DNA from: Rhodosalinus halophilus | GTDB lineage: Bacteria; Pseudomonadota; Alphaproteobacteria; Rhodobacterales; Rhodobacteraceae | NCBI RefSeq assembly: GCF_003298775.1 | Contig: NZ_QNTQ01000015.1 | Span: 84,297 to 148,296 of the forward strand | DNA length: 64,000 bases | Direction: 5' to 3' | Part shown: positions 1 to 7,703 of the stretch, one piece after another | How the letters are laid out: each line of letters starts with the position of its first letter | How positions within the stretch are numbered: the stretch's first letter is position 1 | Notes under the pieces: model-generated | What the model saw: only the letters and a program-made list of their open reading frames with translations | What the model was told of the DNA's origin: nothing | The model's database searches: none | Made by a program: the position numbers and the translations under genes

Positions 1-1081
1 TCGTGACCAGCGGAAAGAAGATCGGCACGGTGAGCAGCAGCATCGACAGGCTCTCGAAGACCATGCCGAGCAGGATGTAGATGGCGAGAATCATCGCCAT
101 CACCATCCAGGGCGAGAGGCCCATGTCCGCGACGAGGCTGCGCAGCGCTTCCGGCAGCCCGGCGATGTTGACGAAGTTGGAGAAGATCCAGGCGCCGATC
201 AGCACCGCGAAGAGGGAGGCGGTGGTCAGCGTCGTCTCGGTCAGCACCTCGCGGATGTCCTTGAGCGACAGCCGTCCGCGGAAGACAGCGATCAGGAAGG
301 CGCCCATCGCGCCCATGCCGGCCGCCTCGGTCGGCGAGAAGGTCAGGTAGATCGGCCAGACGTCGAGCACGCCGTAGAGCCCGCCGATCACCAGGAAGAA
401 GAGCAGCAGTACCGCCCAGACGCCCTTGAGCGCCGCGATCCGCTCGGGCCAGTCGGTGCGGGGGCCGGCCGGCCCTGCGGCCGGGTTGCGCCAGATCGAC
501 AGCTGCACCGCGACCATGTAGAGCAGGATGCCCAGCGCGCCGGGCACGATCCCGGCGATGAAGAGCTGGCCGATCGAGGTCTCGGTCAAAAGCCCGTAGA
601 TCACCAGGATCACAGAGGGCGGGATCAGGATACCCAGCGTGCCGCCCGCCGCGATCGAGGCGGTGGAGAGGCTGTCGGAATAGCCGTATTTCCGCATCTC
701 CGGCATCGCCACCTTGGACATGGTCGCGGCGGTGGCCAGCGAAGAGCCCGAGATCGCCGCGAAGCCGCCGCAGGCCACGATGGTCGCCATCGCGAGCCCG
801 CCCTTCATGTGTCCCAGGAAGGCGTTCGAGACCTGATAGAGCTCGCGGCTGATGCCGCCCTTGTTCACGAAGAGCCCCATCAGGATGAAGAGCGGCACGA
901 TCGAAAGCCCATAGTCCTGCGCGGTGTCGATGACCAGCCGGCCGGCCATGCTGATCGCGGCGCGCCAGTTGGTCTCCATCATGAAGCCCAGAAGACCCAC
1001 GAGCCCCATCGCGAAGGCGATGGGCATGCGCAGCAGCACGAGCACCAGGACGGCGCCGAATCCGATCAGGGATGCAGTCAT
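1..1081 (-). CDS. dctM: TRAP transporter large permease DctM (partial, C-terminus beyond left edge)
   Basis: This is the large membrane subunit of a TRAP transporter, which drives substrate uptake with an ion gradient together with DctP and DctQ. The reverse-strand reading opens MTASLIGFGAVLVLVLLRMP and continues through successive hydrophobic helices. It includes the family's GGISRELY, GHMKGGLAMATI, ISGSSLATAA and GTLGILIPPS segments, typical of the DctM inner-membrane repeat. About 360 codons are present of the usual 420-440, and the missing C-terminus runs off the left edge. The start ATG (1081-1079) overlaps the stop of the small permease in ATGA, so the two are translationally coupled. 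The gene is the last visible one of a dctP-dctQ-dctM operon. Family is certain; substrate is not visible. Confidence 0.93.
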   Translation of the reverse strand, partial: MTASLIGFGAVLVLVLLRMPIAFAMGLVGLLGFMMETNWRAAISMAGRLVIDTAQDYGLSIVPLFILMGLFVNKGGISRELYQVSNAFLGHMKGGLAMATIVACGGFAAISGSSLATAATMSKVAMPEMRKYGYSDSLSTASIAAGGTLGILIPPSVILVIYGLLTETSIGQLFIAGIVPGALGILLYMVAVQLSIWRNPAAGPAGPRTDWPERIAALKGVWAVLLLFFLVIGGLYGVLDVWPIYLTFSPTEAAGMGAMGAFLIAVFRGRLSLKDIREVLTETTLTTASLFAVLIGAWIFSNFVNIAGLPEALRSLVADMGLSPWMVMAMILAIYILLGMVFESLSMLLLTVPIFFPLVT

Positions 1082-1587
1082 TTGTTCGAGAACTCGGAAA
1101 GGAGCGAGGGGCGGAAGAGCGTGACCAGCCCGCGCAGCACCATCACGGCGGCGGCGGCGAAGGTCATGATCGCGATGAACCAGGCGACGTAGAAGGTCGG
1201 GATGGCGAGATATTCGGTCAGATCGCCGAAGCTGCGCGCGCGCTCGGCGAGATCGACGATCCGGTCGGCCGGGAAGAAGAGGATGACGCCGCAGACGATC
1301 TGGATCACCCCGTCGCGGATGCGCGCGAGCCGCAGCCGCTGAAAGACCCCGTCAAGCAGGTCCACGGAGATGTGCTCGTCGCGCCAGCCGAGCATGGGCA
1401 GGGCCGAAAAGACGATGATCGCCATGGCGATGCGGATGAGTTCGGTCGCCGCCTCGATGGGCGCGTTGAAGGCCGAGCGCATCACCACGTCGGCGAAGGT
1501 CAGCACCATGAGCGCGAAGAGCCCGACGGAGGCGAGGGCGACCGGGATCCAGAGCGCCTGCCGGAAGATCTGAAGAATCGCTGTCAT
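1078..1587 (-). CDS. dctQ: TRAP transporter small permease DctQ
   Basis: This is the four-helix small subunit of the same TRAP transporter, about 169 residues, the normal family length. It starts MTAILQIFRQALWIPVALAS. Hydrophobic segments lie near residues 10-32, 45-63, 88-105 and 130-150. The RSAFNAPIEAATELIR stretch after helix 1 and the GWRDEHISVDLL loop are typical of DctQ. The start is the ATG at 1587-1585; the open frame continues upstream but does not look like DctQ there. It lies 83 bases after dctP, separated by a GC hairpin, and overlaps dctM by four bases. Confidence 0.93.
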   Translation of the reverse strand: MTAILQIFRQALWIPVALASVGLFALMVLTFADVVMRSAFNAPIEAATELIRIAMAIIVFSALPMLGWRDEHISVDLLDGVFQRLRLARIRDGVIQIVCGVILFFPADRIVDLAERARSFGDLTEYLAIPTFYVAWFIAIMTFAAAAVMVLRGLVTLFRPSLLSEFSNK

Positions 1588-1615
1588 GAAAGGACTGTCC
1601 CCGCCCCGAAAGGTC

Positions 1616-1639
1616 GCGCGGGCCGCACCCGGCCCGCGC
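1616..1639 (-). other. Intercistronic hairpin between dctP and dctQ
   Basis: GCGCGGGCC (1616-1624) pairs with GGCCCGCGC (1631-1639) across a six-base loop, and a second CGCCCC/GGGGCG pair lies at 1650-1663. No T tract follows, so it is more likely an mRNA stabiliser or partial attenuator that keeps dctP transcript in excess over the permeases than a full terminator. The second TRAP operon in the window has a hairpin in the same position. Confidence 0.6.
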
Positions 1640-1670
1640 CCATCTCTCGCGCCCCTGGGGGCGTGCCGCG

Positions 1671-2690
1671 TCAGTTGGTGACGGCGGCGTCCATTTCCTG
1701 CTGAACCATCTCGTGGGCCGCCTGCGCGTCCACGCCCGCTTCCTCGAGCTCGGCCAGCACGTTGCCGATCACCATCTCGGCGATCTCGGCGAAGCGCGCC
1801 TGATCCTCTTCCGAGGCGGTGACGATCACGTTGTCCTCGGCGGCCATGGTCGCTTCGGTCGCGCGCGCGTCGGAGGCGTCCCAGGCCTGGCCCATCATGC
1901 GGGAGGCCGGCTCGCCGAAGACGTTCTCCTCGAGCGCGGCCTGCACGTCCTCCGGCAGGCTGTCGAAGCGCTCCTGGCTCATGATGACGGCGAAGGAGCC
2001 GCGGTAGAAGCCGCCGGGCATCTCGTAGACGTTCTTCGCGACCTCGTTGAGCTTGAAGCCGATGCGCTCGCCCATGTTCATGGTCACGGCGTCGGCCGCG
2101 CCCGAATCGAGCGTCTCGTAGACCTTGGGCGCGGGCACCTGGATGCCGACCATGCCGAGTTCGTTGGCCACGTCGGTCGCCACGCCGCCGGGCAGGCGCG
2201 TCTTGAGCCCGTCGAGATCGTCGAGCGTCTTGACCTCTTGGTTCGAATGCACCTGCGCGGGTCCGTGTGTCGTCAGCGCGATCACCTTGACCCCGCGGTG
2301 CTCGTTGAGATCCGCCAGATGCTCCTCGAACACGCGCCAATAGGCGACGCTCGCCGCCTCCGCGCTGCCCTCGTAGCCCGGCAGCTCGATCAGCTTCGTG
2401 CCTACGAAACGCCCCGGCTGGTAGCCGTGGAAGATGATTGAGAGATCCGCGGCGCCGTCCATGATCAGGTCCATCTGCGCCGGCGGCGGCGCGAGGCCCA
2501 TGACGAGTTCGCCCGTCACCGCGCCGTCGGTGGCCTCTTCCATCATCTCGACCAGCCCGCCGAACATGTCGACGTTGATCGGGTGGTTGGGCGGCAGCCA
2601 GGTGGAGATGTTGAGCGTCTCCTGCGCCTGCGCGGCGGTGGCCAGGCCGACGGCCAGCGCCGTCCCGGTCATGATCTTCGTGAGTTGCAT
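1671..2690 (-). CDS. dctP: TRAP transporter substrate-binding protein DctP
   Basis: This is the periplasmic solute receptor of the TRAP system (339 residues, usual length). It has a Sec signal peptide with cleavage likely after ATAAQA near residue 22. The mature part opens with ETLNISTWLPPNHP, followed by ligand-lobe signatures such as LDDLDGLKTRLPG and a YETLDSGAADAVTMNMGE stretch where DctP proteins bind the carboxylate. It is the first gene of the minus-strand operon. Its promoter region faces the P450 gene and holds a MarR-type palindrome 57 bases before the start codon, which suggests co-regulation with the catabolic operon. The ligand is unknown; an organic acid fed to the downstream oxygenase pathway is an inference. 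Confidence 0.95.
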   Translation of the reverse strand: MQLTKIMTGTALAVGLATAAQAQETLNISTWLPPNHPINVDMFGGLVEMMEEATDGAVTGELVMGLAPPPAQMDLIMDGAADLSIIFHGYQPGRFVGTKLIELPGYEGSAEAASVAYWRVFEEHLADLNEHRGVKVIALTTHGPAQVHSNQEVKTLDDLDGLKTRLPGGVATDVANELGMVGIQVPAPKVYETLDSGAADAVTMNMGERIGFKLNEVAKNVYEMPGGFYRGSFAVIMSQERFDSLPEDVQAALEENVFGEPASRMMGQAWDASDARATEATMAAEDNVIVTASEEDQARFAEIAEMVIGNVLAELEEAGVDAQAAHEMVQQEMDAAVTN

Positions 2691-2747
2691 CGGATCGTGC
2701 CTCCCTACACGTCGCCGGGGCTCCGGTTCCGCTTGCGCCCGGCAGAA

Positions 2748-2763
2748 ATATGAAATGTCATAT
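2748..2763. promoter_or_regulatory. Probable MarR operator in the dctP/P450 divergent region
   Basis: ATATGAAATGTCATAT has perfect six-base arms (ATATGA/TCATAT) around AATG. It closely matches the palindrome at 4780-4791 between marR and the reductase gene. It sits 57 bases upstream of dctP and about 126 bases upstream of the P450 start, in otherwise GC-rich DNA. Occupancy by the MarR protein at 4229-4741 is an inference from the shared sequence. Confidence 0.6.
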
Positions 2764-2801
2764 ATTCACAGATTCGCTCGCGTGTGAACCGGATTCTTTC
2801 C

Positions 2802-2825
2802 AAAATCGACCACACGGTCGGTTTT
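2802..2825. promoter_or_regulatory. Second, unrelated palindrome upstream of the P450 gene
   Basis: An imperfect inverted repeat: AAAA, one mismatch, CGACC (2807-2811), ACAC, GGTCG (2816-2820), one base, TTTT. It lies 65-88 bases before the P450 start codon. A 24-base imperfect dyad is a size typical of TetR-type operators, but no TetR gene is in the window. It could also be a site for a distant regulator or a leader hairpin. Confidence 0.4.
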
Positions 2826-2889
2826 GTTGTCAAGAGCGCAGCGGGCTGCCATACTGCGCGCTCACGCGATGGCGAGGGAGGAGCGAGCC

Positions 2890-4155
2890 ATGACCGACGT
2901 CACCGAGCTGGACCGCGACAGCGCGCGCGCCGCCGAGGTCGCGCGCGAATTCGACCTGGCGAATCCGCCGGACGGCTTCGTCGAGAATCCCTTTCCGGTC
3001 TATGCCGCGCTGCTCGCGCACGCCCCGGTGCTGCGCCAGCCGGACGGCTCGGTGCTGCTGTCGCGCTACGCCGATCTCGACCGTGTCTACCGTGACACGA
3101 AGCGCTTCTCGTCGGACAAGCACGAGGCCTTCGCGCCGAAGTTCGGCCGCGGGAGCCCGCTTTACGAGCATCATACGACCTCGCTTGTCTTCTCCGACCC
3201 GCCGCTGCACACCCGCGTGCGCAAGATCATGACCTCGGCGCTCACGCCCCGCGCGATCCAGCGCATGGAGCCCGGGCTGATCGAGACGGTGGAGCATCTG
3301 CTCGACGCGATGGCGGAAAAGGAGCGCGCCGGCGGCACCGTCGATCTCATCGAGGATTTCGCCAGCACGATTCCCATCCAGATCATCGGCAACCTGCTCG
3401 ATGTGCCGATGGAGGAGCGCGGGCCGCTGCGCGACTGGTCGCTCGCGATCCTGGGCGCGCTGGAACCGGTCCTGTCGGCCGAGGAACTCGCCCGCGGCAA
3501 CCGCGCGGTCGAGGAGTTCAAGATCTATCTCGAGGATCTCGTCGCCCGCCGCCGCGCCGCGCCGGGCGACCCCGAGACGGACGTGCTCACCCGCCTGATC
3601 CGGGGCGAGGGGGCGGATGCGCAGCTTTCCGAGACCGAGCTTCTGCAGAACTGCATCTTCATCCTGAACGCGGGCCACGAGACGACCACGAACCTGATCG
3701 GCAACGGCCTCGCGGCCCTTCACGATTTCCCCGAGGCGCGGGCGCAGCTTCTGGAAAATCCCGATCTGATCCAGCCGGCGGTGGAAGAGATTCTGCGCTT
3801 CTACTCGCCGAACCAGCTGGGCAACCGCGAAACGACCGAGGAGGTCGAGTTCGGGGGCATGACCATTCCCGCCGGAACCAATCTTCATCTGTGCATCGGC
3901 GCGGCGAATCGCGACCCCGCGCAGTTTCCGGAGCCGGAGCGCTTCGACATCGCGCGCAAGCCGAACAAGCATCTGGCCTTCGCGGGCGGCCCGCATGTCT
4001 GCGTGGGCCTGACTCTCGCACGACTCGAGGGACGCATCGCCATCGGACGGCTGCTCGCCCGTTTCCCGCGCTACGAGATCCTGGCGGGCCGGGAACTGGG
4101 CGGCCGGATGCGGTTTCGCGGCTATGCGCGCCTCCCCGCGCAGCTCATGCCGTGA
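2890..4155 (+). CDS. Cytochrome P450 (bacterial class I type)
   Basis: This is a haem monooxygenase of 421 residues, the usual length for a soluble bacterial P450. The I-helix oxygen-activation motif AGHETT is near residue 260, the K-helix ExxR is in EEILRFYSP, and the haem-binding loop FAGGPHVCVG places the axial Cys at about residue 371. I chose the ATG at 2890 because GGGAGGAGCGAGCC precedes it. Upstream in-frame ATGs (2824, 2869) lack such a site. It is divergent from dctP and convergent with marR. Partner electrons could come from the reductase at 4815, which carries its own ferredoxin domain. The substrate is not evident; an aromatic acid or ether demethylation/hydroxylation fits the neighbourhood. 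Confidence 0.93.
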   Translation: MTDVTELDRDSARAAEVAREFDLANPPDGFVENPFPVYAALLAHAPVLRQPDGSVLLSRYADLDRVYRDTKRFSSDKHEAFAPKFGRGSPLYEHHTTSLVFSDPPLHTRVRKIMTSALTPRAIQRMEPGLIETVEHLLDAMAEKERAGGTVDLIEDFASTIPIQIIGNLLDVPMEERGPLRDWSLAILGALEPVLSAEELARGNRAVEEFKIYLEDLVARRRAAPGDPETDVLTRLIRGEGADAQLSETELLQNCIFILNAGHETTTNLIGNGLAALHDFPEARAQLLENPDLIQPAVEEILRFYSPNQLGNRETTEEVEFGGMTIPAGTNLHLCIGAANRDPAQFPEPERFDIARKPNKHLAFAGGPHVCVGLTLARLEGRIAIGRLLARFPRYEILAGRELGGRMRFRGYARLPAQLMP

Positions 4156-4164
4156 GCGCGGGGC

Positions 4165-4194
4165 GAAAATTCTTCGAACGAAGAATTTTCTTTT
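4165..4194. terminator. Intrinsic terminator between the P450 and marR genes
   Basis: GAAAATTCTTCG (4165-4176) pairs perfectly with CGAAGAATTTTC (4179-4190) over an AA turn and is followed by TTTT. It sits ten bases after the P450 stop, between convergent genes, so it can serve the plus strand and, with AAAA preceding the stem, possibly the minus strand too. Confidence 0.75.
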
Positions 4195-4228
4195 CGGAGC
4201 AGCTGTCTGTTGAGGCCGGACGAGAAGG

Positions 4229-4741
4229 TTATTCGTTCGAAAAATCTTCGGCGCCCGGGGTGCGATGCTGTGCCGCGCCGAGTTCGTCGATCAGCGTCGC
4301 AAGAGCCTGCTTGATCCGGGCGGCGTCGCCGCCCTCGAGTTTCGCCAGAAGTTGCGCTTCGTGCGCTCTTGCATCCTGCACCAGCCGCTCGGCAAGCGCC
4401 CGGCCCGCCTCGGTCAGAAAGACGCGCACGCGCCGCCGGTCCTGCGAATCGCCGCGGCGCGTGACCCAGCCCTTCGCGTCCATCTGCGCGATGATCTTGG
4501 TCAGGCGTGACTGCTCGATCAGCGCGTAGCCGGCCAGCCGGGTCACCATCTCGCCGTCGCGGTCGGCGAGACAGGCGAGCACGCGCCATTCCGGCACCCG
4601 CACGCCCTGCGCGCGGACATGGGCATGAAACTGCGCGCTCGCGGCCTCGCTCGCCGCGGCCAGCAGGTAGAGGAGGTAGTTGGGGACGAAGCTCTCGCCC
4701 TGCCGATCTTCGTTCGTGGATCCGCCCGGCTGTCCGTCCAT
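4229..4741 (-). CDS. MarR-family transcriptional regulator
   Basis: This is a winged-helix repressor of 170 residues. The visible fold elements are an N-terminal dimerisation helix (PNYLLYLLAAASEAASAQFH), EWRVLACLADRDGEMVTRLA, the recognition helix IEQSRLTKIIAQMDAKGW, and the wing DSQDRRRVRVFLTEAG with the family DxRxxRVxLT pattern. I start it at the ATG 4741-4739, because GGGGGAC precedes it and homologous sequence begins soon after. The longer open frame to 4903 would run across the divergent operator and the reductase gene. The gene is divergent from the oxygenase operon and convergent with the P450. A perfect palindrome at 4780-4791 in its own promoter suggests autoregulation. The ligand is probably a pathway aromatic acid or its CoA ester, by analogy with other catabolic MarR proteins. 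Confidence 0.92.
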   Translation of the reverse strand: MDGQPGGSTNEDRQGESFVPNYLLYLLAAASEAASAQFHAHVRAQGVRVPEWRVLACLADRDGEMVTRLAGYALIEQSRLTKIIAQMDAKGWVTRRGDSQDRRRVRVFLTEAGRALAERLVQDARAHEAQLLAKLEGGDAARIKQALATLIDELGAAQHRTPGAEDFSNE

Positions 4742-4779
4742 GCCTGTCCCCCGCGAAAAAGGCTCTTGACGGTCAATAT

Positions 4780-4791
4780 ATGAAATTTCAT
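4780..4791. promoter_or_regulatory. Probable MarR operator in the marR/reductase divergent region
   Basis: ATGAAATTTCAT is a perfect 12-base palindrome inside AATATATGAAATTTCATG, 39 bases upstream of the marR start and 24 bases upstream of the reductase start. It matches the site at 2748-2763. Lying so close to both starts, a bound repressor would block both transcripts. Confidence 0.68.
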
Positions 4792-4814
4792 GTTTATGGC
4801 AAAGGGAGATTGTC

Positions 4815-5774
4815 GTGACGACCCACCGCCTGCGAATCGTGGCCAGGACGCCGCTCACCGACCGGATCGCCGAGTTCACGCTCGCGCCGGCCGAAGGCGG
4901 CACGCTGCCCGCATGGGAGCCCGGCGCGCATCTTCGGGTCGCACTGGACGAGGGTGGCGACCGCGCCTATTCGCTGGTGACCTTCGGGCCCGTGCCCGAG
5001 GCGCCCGAGCGCTACACGATCGCCGTGCAGCGCGAGGACGACGGCTTGGGCGGGTCGCGCTTCATGCACGGTCTGGGCGAGGGCGACGAGGTCGAGATCA
5101 CCGCTCCGAAATGCGATTTCCCGGTCGCGGCCGGCAAGCCGGCGCTGCTGCTCGCCGGCGGCATCGGAATCACCCCCATGATCTCGATGGCGCACGCGCT
5201 GAAGGCGGCGGGGACGCCCTTCACGCTGCATTACGCCGCCCGCTCGCAGGACGTCATGGCCTACCGTGAAGAGCTGGCGGAGAGCCTCGGCGACTCCCTC
5301 GCGCTGCATTTCGACGACGTGGCGGGCGGGCCCATCGACCTCGACGGGCTGATCGCGGCGATGGGGTCCGACCAGCATCTCTACGTCTGCGGCCCGCGCC
5401 CGATGATCGACGCGGCGCTCGCCAAGGCCGAGGCGGCGGGCATCCCGCGCGAGCGGGTGCATGTCGAACTCTTCGACAATGCCTCGGCCGGGGCGGACGA
5501 AGGCGACGACAGCTTCGAGGTCGAGCTCGCCTCGAGCGGCGAGGTTTTCACCATCCCGCCCGGCAAGAGCATCATCGAGGTGCTCGAGGAGGCCGGGCAC
5601 GACCTGATCTACGATTGCCAGCGCGGCGATTGCGGCATCTGTCAGACCGAGGTTCTGGAGGGGGTGCCGGACCACCGCGACGTGGTGCTCTCCGAGGCGG
5701 AGAGGGCGGAGGGCAAGCTCATGCAGATCTGCGTCAGCCGCGCGAAGACGCCGCGGCTGAAGCTCGACCTGTGA
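4815..5774 (+). CDS. Ferredoxin-NAD(P)H oxidoreductase, vanillate O-demethylase reductase type
   Basis: This is an electron-transfer subunit of about 319 residues with three domains in order: FMN/FAD-binding beta barrel (residues 1-100, RAYSLVTFG flavin motif), NAD-binding domain (GGIGITPMISMAHAL, then YVCGPRPMI), and a C-terminal plant-type [2Fe-2S] ferredoxin with CQRGDCGICQTEV and a final MQICVSR Cys. This is the class IA phthalate/vanillate reductase order. It starts with GTG behind AAAGGGAGA. It is the first gene of the operon, 103 bases before the Rieske alpha gene with three hairpins in the gap. It most likely supplies electrons to the Rieske oxygenase, and possibly to the P450. Confidence 0.93.
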   Translation: MTTHRLRIVARTPLTDRIAEFTLAPAEGGTLPAWEPGAHLRVALDEGGDRAYSLVTFGPVPEAPERYTIAVQREDDGLGGSRFMHGLGEGDEVEITAPKCDFPVAAGKPALLLAGGIGITPMISMAHALKAAGTPFTLHYAARSQDVMAYREELAESLGDSLALHFDDVAGGPIDLDGLIAAMGSDQHLYVCGPRPMIDAALAKAEAAGIPRERVHVELFDNASAGADEGDDSFEVELASSGEVFTIPPGKSIIEVLEEAGHDLIYDCQRGDCGICQTEVLEGVPDHRDVVLSEAERAEGKLMQICVSRAKTPRLKLDL

Positions 5775-5781
5775 CGCGCGT

Positions 5782-5854
5782 GCCCAAGGCGTTTGCAAAC
5801 GCCTTGGGCCACGCGGTTTGAAAACCGCGTGGAAGCCGCTTCCAAGCGGCTTCC
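5782..5854. repeat. Chain of three palindromic hairpins (repeat family copy 1)
   Basis: Three near-perfect palindromes follow one another: 5782-5809 (28 bases, perfect, centre TTTGCAAA), 5809-5832 (arms CCACGCGGTTT/AAACCGCGTGG, loop GA) and 5831-5854 (arms GGAAGCCGCTT/AAGCGGCTTCC, loop CC). Adjacent units share one or two bases. The same unit types (GCGGTTT and AAGCCGCTT stems) recur at 24539-24584. The chain lies inside an operon between the reductase and oxygenase genes. An effect on mRNA stability or relative expression is possible. Confidence 0.8.
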
Positions 5855-5877
5855 CGGACCCCGAAGGGAGGTGCCTG

Positions 5878-7227
5878 ATGGGACGCTACACCGACAACCC
5901 CGAGGCCGTCGCAGGCCTCTTTCGCGGCGGCGAGGTGCACCGCGACGTCTACATCGACGACGAGGTCTACCGGCTGGAGATGAAGCATCTCTTCCGCAAC
6001 GCCTGGGTCTTCGTGGGCCACGACAGCCAGACGCCGAACAAGGGCGACTATTTCACCACGCAGGTCGCGGATCAGCCGGTGATCATGGTGCGGCACTCGG
6101 ACGGCGAGATAAAGGTGCTCTACAACCGCTGCCCCCACAAGGGCACCAAGATCGCGATCGACCGCACCGGCAACACCGGCAAGTTCTTCCGCTGCCCCTA
6201 TCACGCCTGGTCGTTCAAGACCGACGGCTGCCTGCTCGCGATCCCGCTCAAGAAGGGCTACCAGGACACGGGCTTCGACAAGACCGAAGGCGCGAAGGGC
6301 ATGACCGCCGTGGGCGCCGTGAAGAACTATCGCGGCTTCGTCTTCGCCCGTCTGGCCGAGGAAGGCATCTCCTTCGAGGAGTTCTTCGGCGAGAGCCTGA
6401 GCTCGCTCGACAACATGATCGACCGCTCGCCCGAGGGCCGGCTCGAGGTCGTGGGCCCGCCCCTGCGCTACATGCACAAGTGCAACTGGAAGATGCTGGT
6501 GGAGAACCAGACCGACACCTGCCACCCCATGGTGGCGCATGAGTCCTCCGCCGGCACCGCGGTGCAGATCTGGAAGGAGCTGGGCTATACCGAGGACGAT
6601 CCCAAGCCGCCGGCGATGGAGATCATCGCGCCCTTCATGTCCCCTTACGAGTTCTTCGAGGAGATGGGCATCCGCACCTGGCCCAACGGCCACGGCCACA
6701 CCGGCGTCACGCAGTCGATCCACTCGAAATATTCGCAGATCCCCGGCTACTGGGAGGCGATGGTCGAGGGCCACGGCGAGGAGAAGGCCGCGCAGATCCT
6801 TGGCGAGAACCGGCACAACACGGTCTATTTCCCCAACATCATGATCAAGGGCCCGATCCAGCAGCTGCGCGTCTTCATCCCGCTGGCCGCGGACAAGACG
6901 CTTGTGGAAAGCTACATCTATCGCCCCGTCGGTGCGCCCGACGAGCTGGTGGCGCGCAACGCGATGTACAACCGCATGATCAACGCGCCCACCTCGATCG
7001 TGGGCCACGACGACCTCGAGATGTACGAGCGCGCGCAGGAGGGCCTGCACGCGGACGGCAACGAATGGGTCAACGTCCAGCGCCTCTACACCGGGGAAGA
7101 GGACTACGACCAGGAGCAGGTCGAGAACGGCACCACCGAGCGCCAGATGCGCAACCAGTTTCACGCCTGGGTGAAGTTCATGACCTGGGACATGGGCAAG
7201 GAACCGGCGCGGGAGGCCGCGGAATGA
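5878..7227 (+). CDS. Aromatic ring-hydroxylating oxygenase, Rieske alpha subunit
   Basis: This is the catalytic subunit of a two-component Rieske non-haem iron oxygenase (449 residues). The Rieske cluster ligands are C85/H87 in CPHKG and C106/H109 in CPYHAW. The mononuclear iron site is in ENQTDTCHPMVAH, with bridging Asp 213 and ligands His 216 and His 221. The C-terminal catalytic domain is of full length. The start at 5878 follows AAGGGAGGTGCCTG; the upstream open frame covers the hairpin chain. It overlaps the beta subunit by ATGA. Family members with a separate beta subunit dihydroxylate aromatic acids or amines, and the exact substrate cannot be read from the sequence. An SDR at the operon end could be the cis-diol dehydrogenase. 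Confidence 0.95.
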   Translation: MGRYTDNPEAVAGLFRGGEVHRDVYIDDEVYRLEMKHLFRNAWVFVGHDSQTPNKGDYFTTQVADQPVIMVRHSDGEIKVLYNRCPHKGTKIAIDRTGNTGKFFRCPYHAWSFKTDGCLLAIPLKKGYQDTGFDKTEGAKGMTAVGAVKNYRGFVFARLAEEGISFEEFFGESLSSLDNMIDRSPEGRLEVVGPPLRYMHKCNWKMLVENQTDTCHPMVAHESSAGTAVQIWKELGYTEDDPKPPAMEIIAPFMSPYEFFEEMGIRTWPNGHGHTGVTQSIHSKYSQIPGYWEAMVEGHGEEKAAQILGENRHNTVYFPNIMIKGPIQQLRVFIPLAADKTLVESYIYRPVGAPDELVARNAMYNRMINAPTSIVGHDDLEMYERAQEGLHADGNEWVNVQRLYTGEEDYDQEQVENGTTERQMRNQFHAWVKFMTWDMGKEPAREAAE

Positions 7228-7703
7228 GCGTGACGCGCGACGATCTGATCGACTTCGTCTACGACGAGGCGCGGATGCTGGACGAGGGCCGCTTCGACGA
7301 GTGGCTCGACCTCTGGCTGCCCGACGGGCACTACTGGATGCCGCTCGACTGGAAGCAGGAGGATCCGGTCCACGTCACCTCGCTGATGTACGAGGACATC
7401 TTCATGCTCAAGCTCCGGGTCGAGCGGCTGAACGGCGCGCGCACCTTCAGCCAGAAGCCCAAGAGCCGCTGCCACCATGTCCTGCAGCGCCCCTTCGTGG
7501 ACGAGATGAACGAGGAAGAGGGCTGCTACGTCACCACCACCTCGATGCACTACGTCGAGACGCGGCAGGACGAGCAGCAGTTGCTGGCATTGACCGCGCG
7601 GCACGAGCTCCGGCAGGTCGACGGCCGGCTGCGCATCGCCAACAAGCGCGTCGATCTGCTCAACTGCGACGCGGCCTTCGGCAACATCCAGCTTCTGCCA
7701 TGA
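7224..7703 (+). CDS. Aromatic ring-hydroxylating dioxygenase, beta subunit
   Basis: This is the small structural subunit of the Rieske oxygenase (159 residues, usual size). It has the NTF2-like fold signature: an N-terminal helix with EARMLDEGRFDEWLDLW, the DGHYWMPLDW strand, the central RVERLNGARTFSQKPKSR region, and the end LRIANKRVDLLNCDAAFGN. It caps the alpha trimer and normally does no catalysis. The start ATG overlaps the alpha stop, and its stop TGA overlaps the start of the CoA ligase, so the three are tightly coupled. Confidence 0.94.
   Translation: MSVTRDDLIDFVYDEARMLDEGRFDEWLDLWLPDGHYWMPLDWKQEDPVHVTSLMYEDIFMLKLRVERLNGARTFSQKPKSRCHHVLQRPFVDEMNEEEGCYVTTTSMHYVETRQDEQQLLALTARHELRQVDGRLRIANKRVDLLNCDAAFGNIQLLP

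Noticed and set aside
4742..4903. N-terminal extension of the MarR gene
   Set aside because: It would cover the divergent promoter, the operator and the reductase start, and the extra residues show no MarR similarity.
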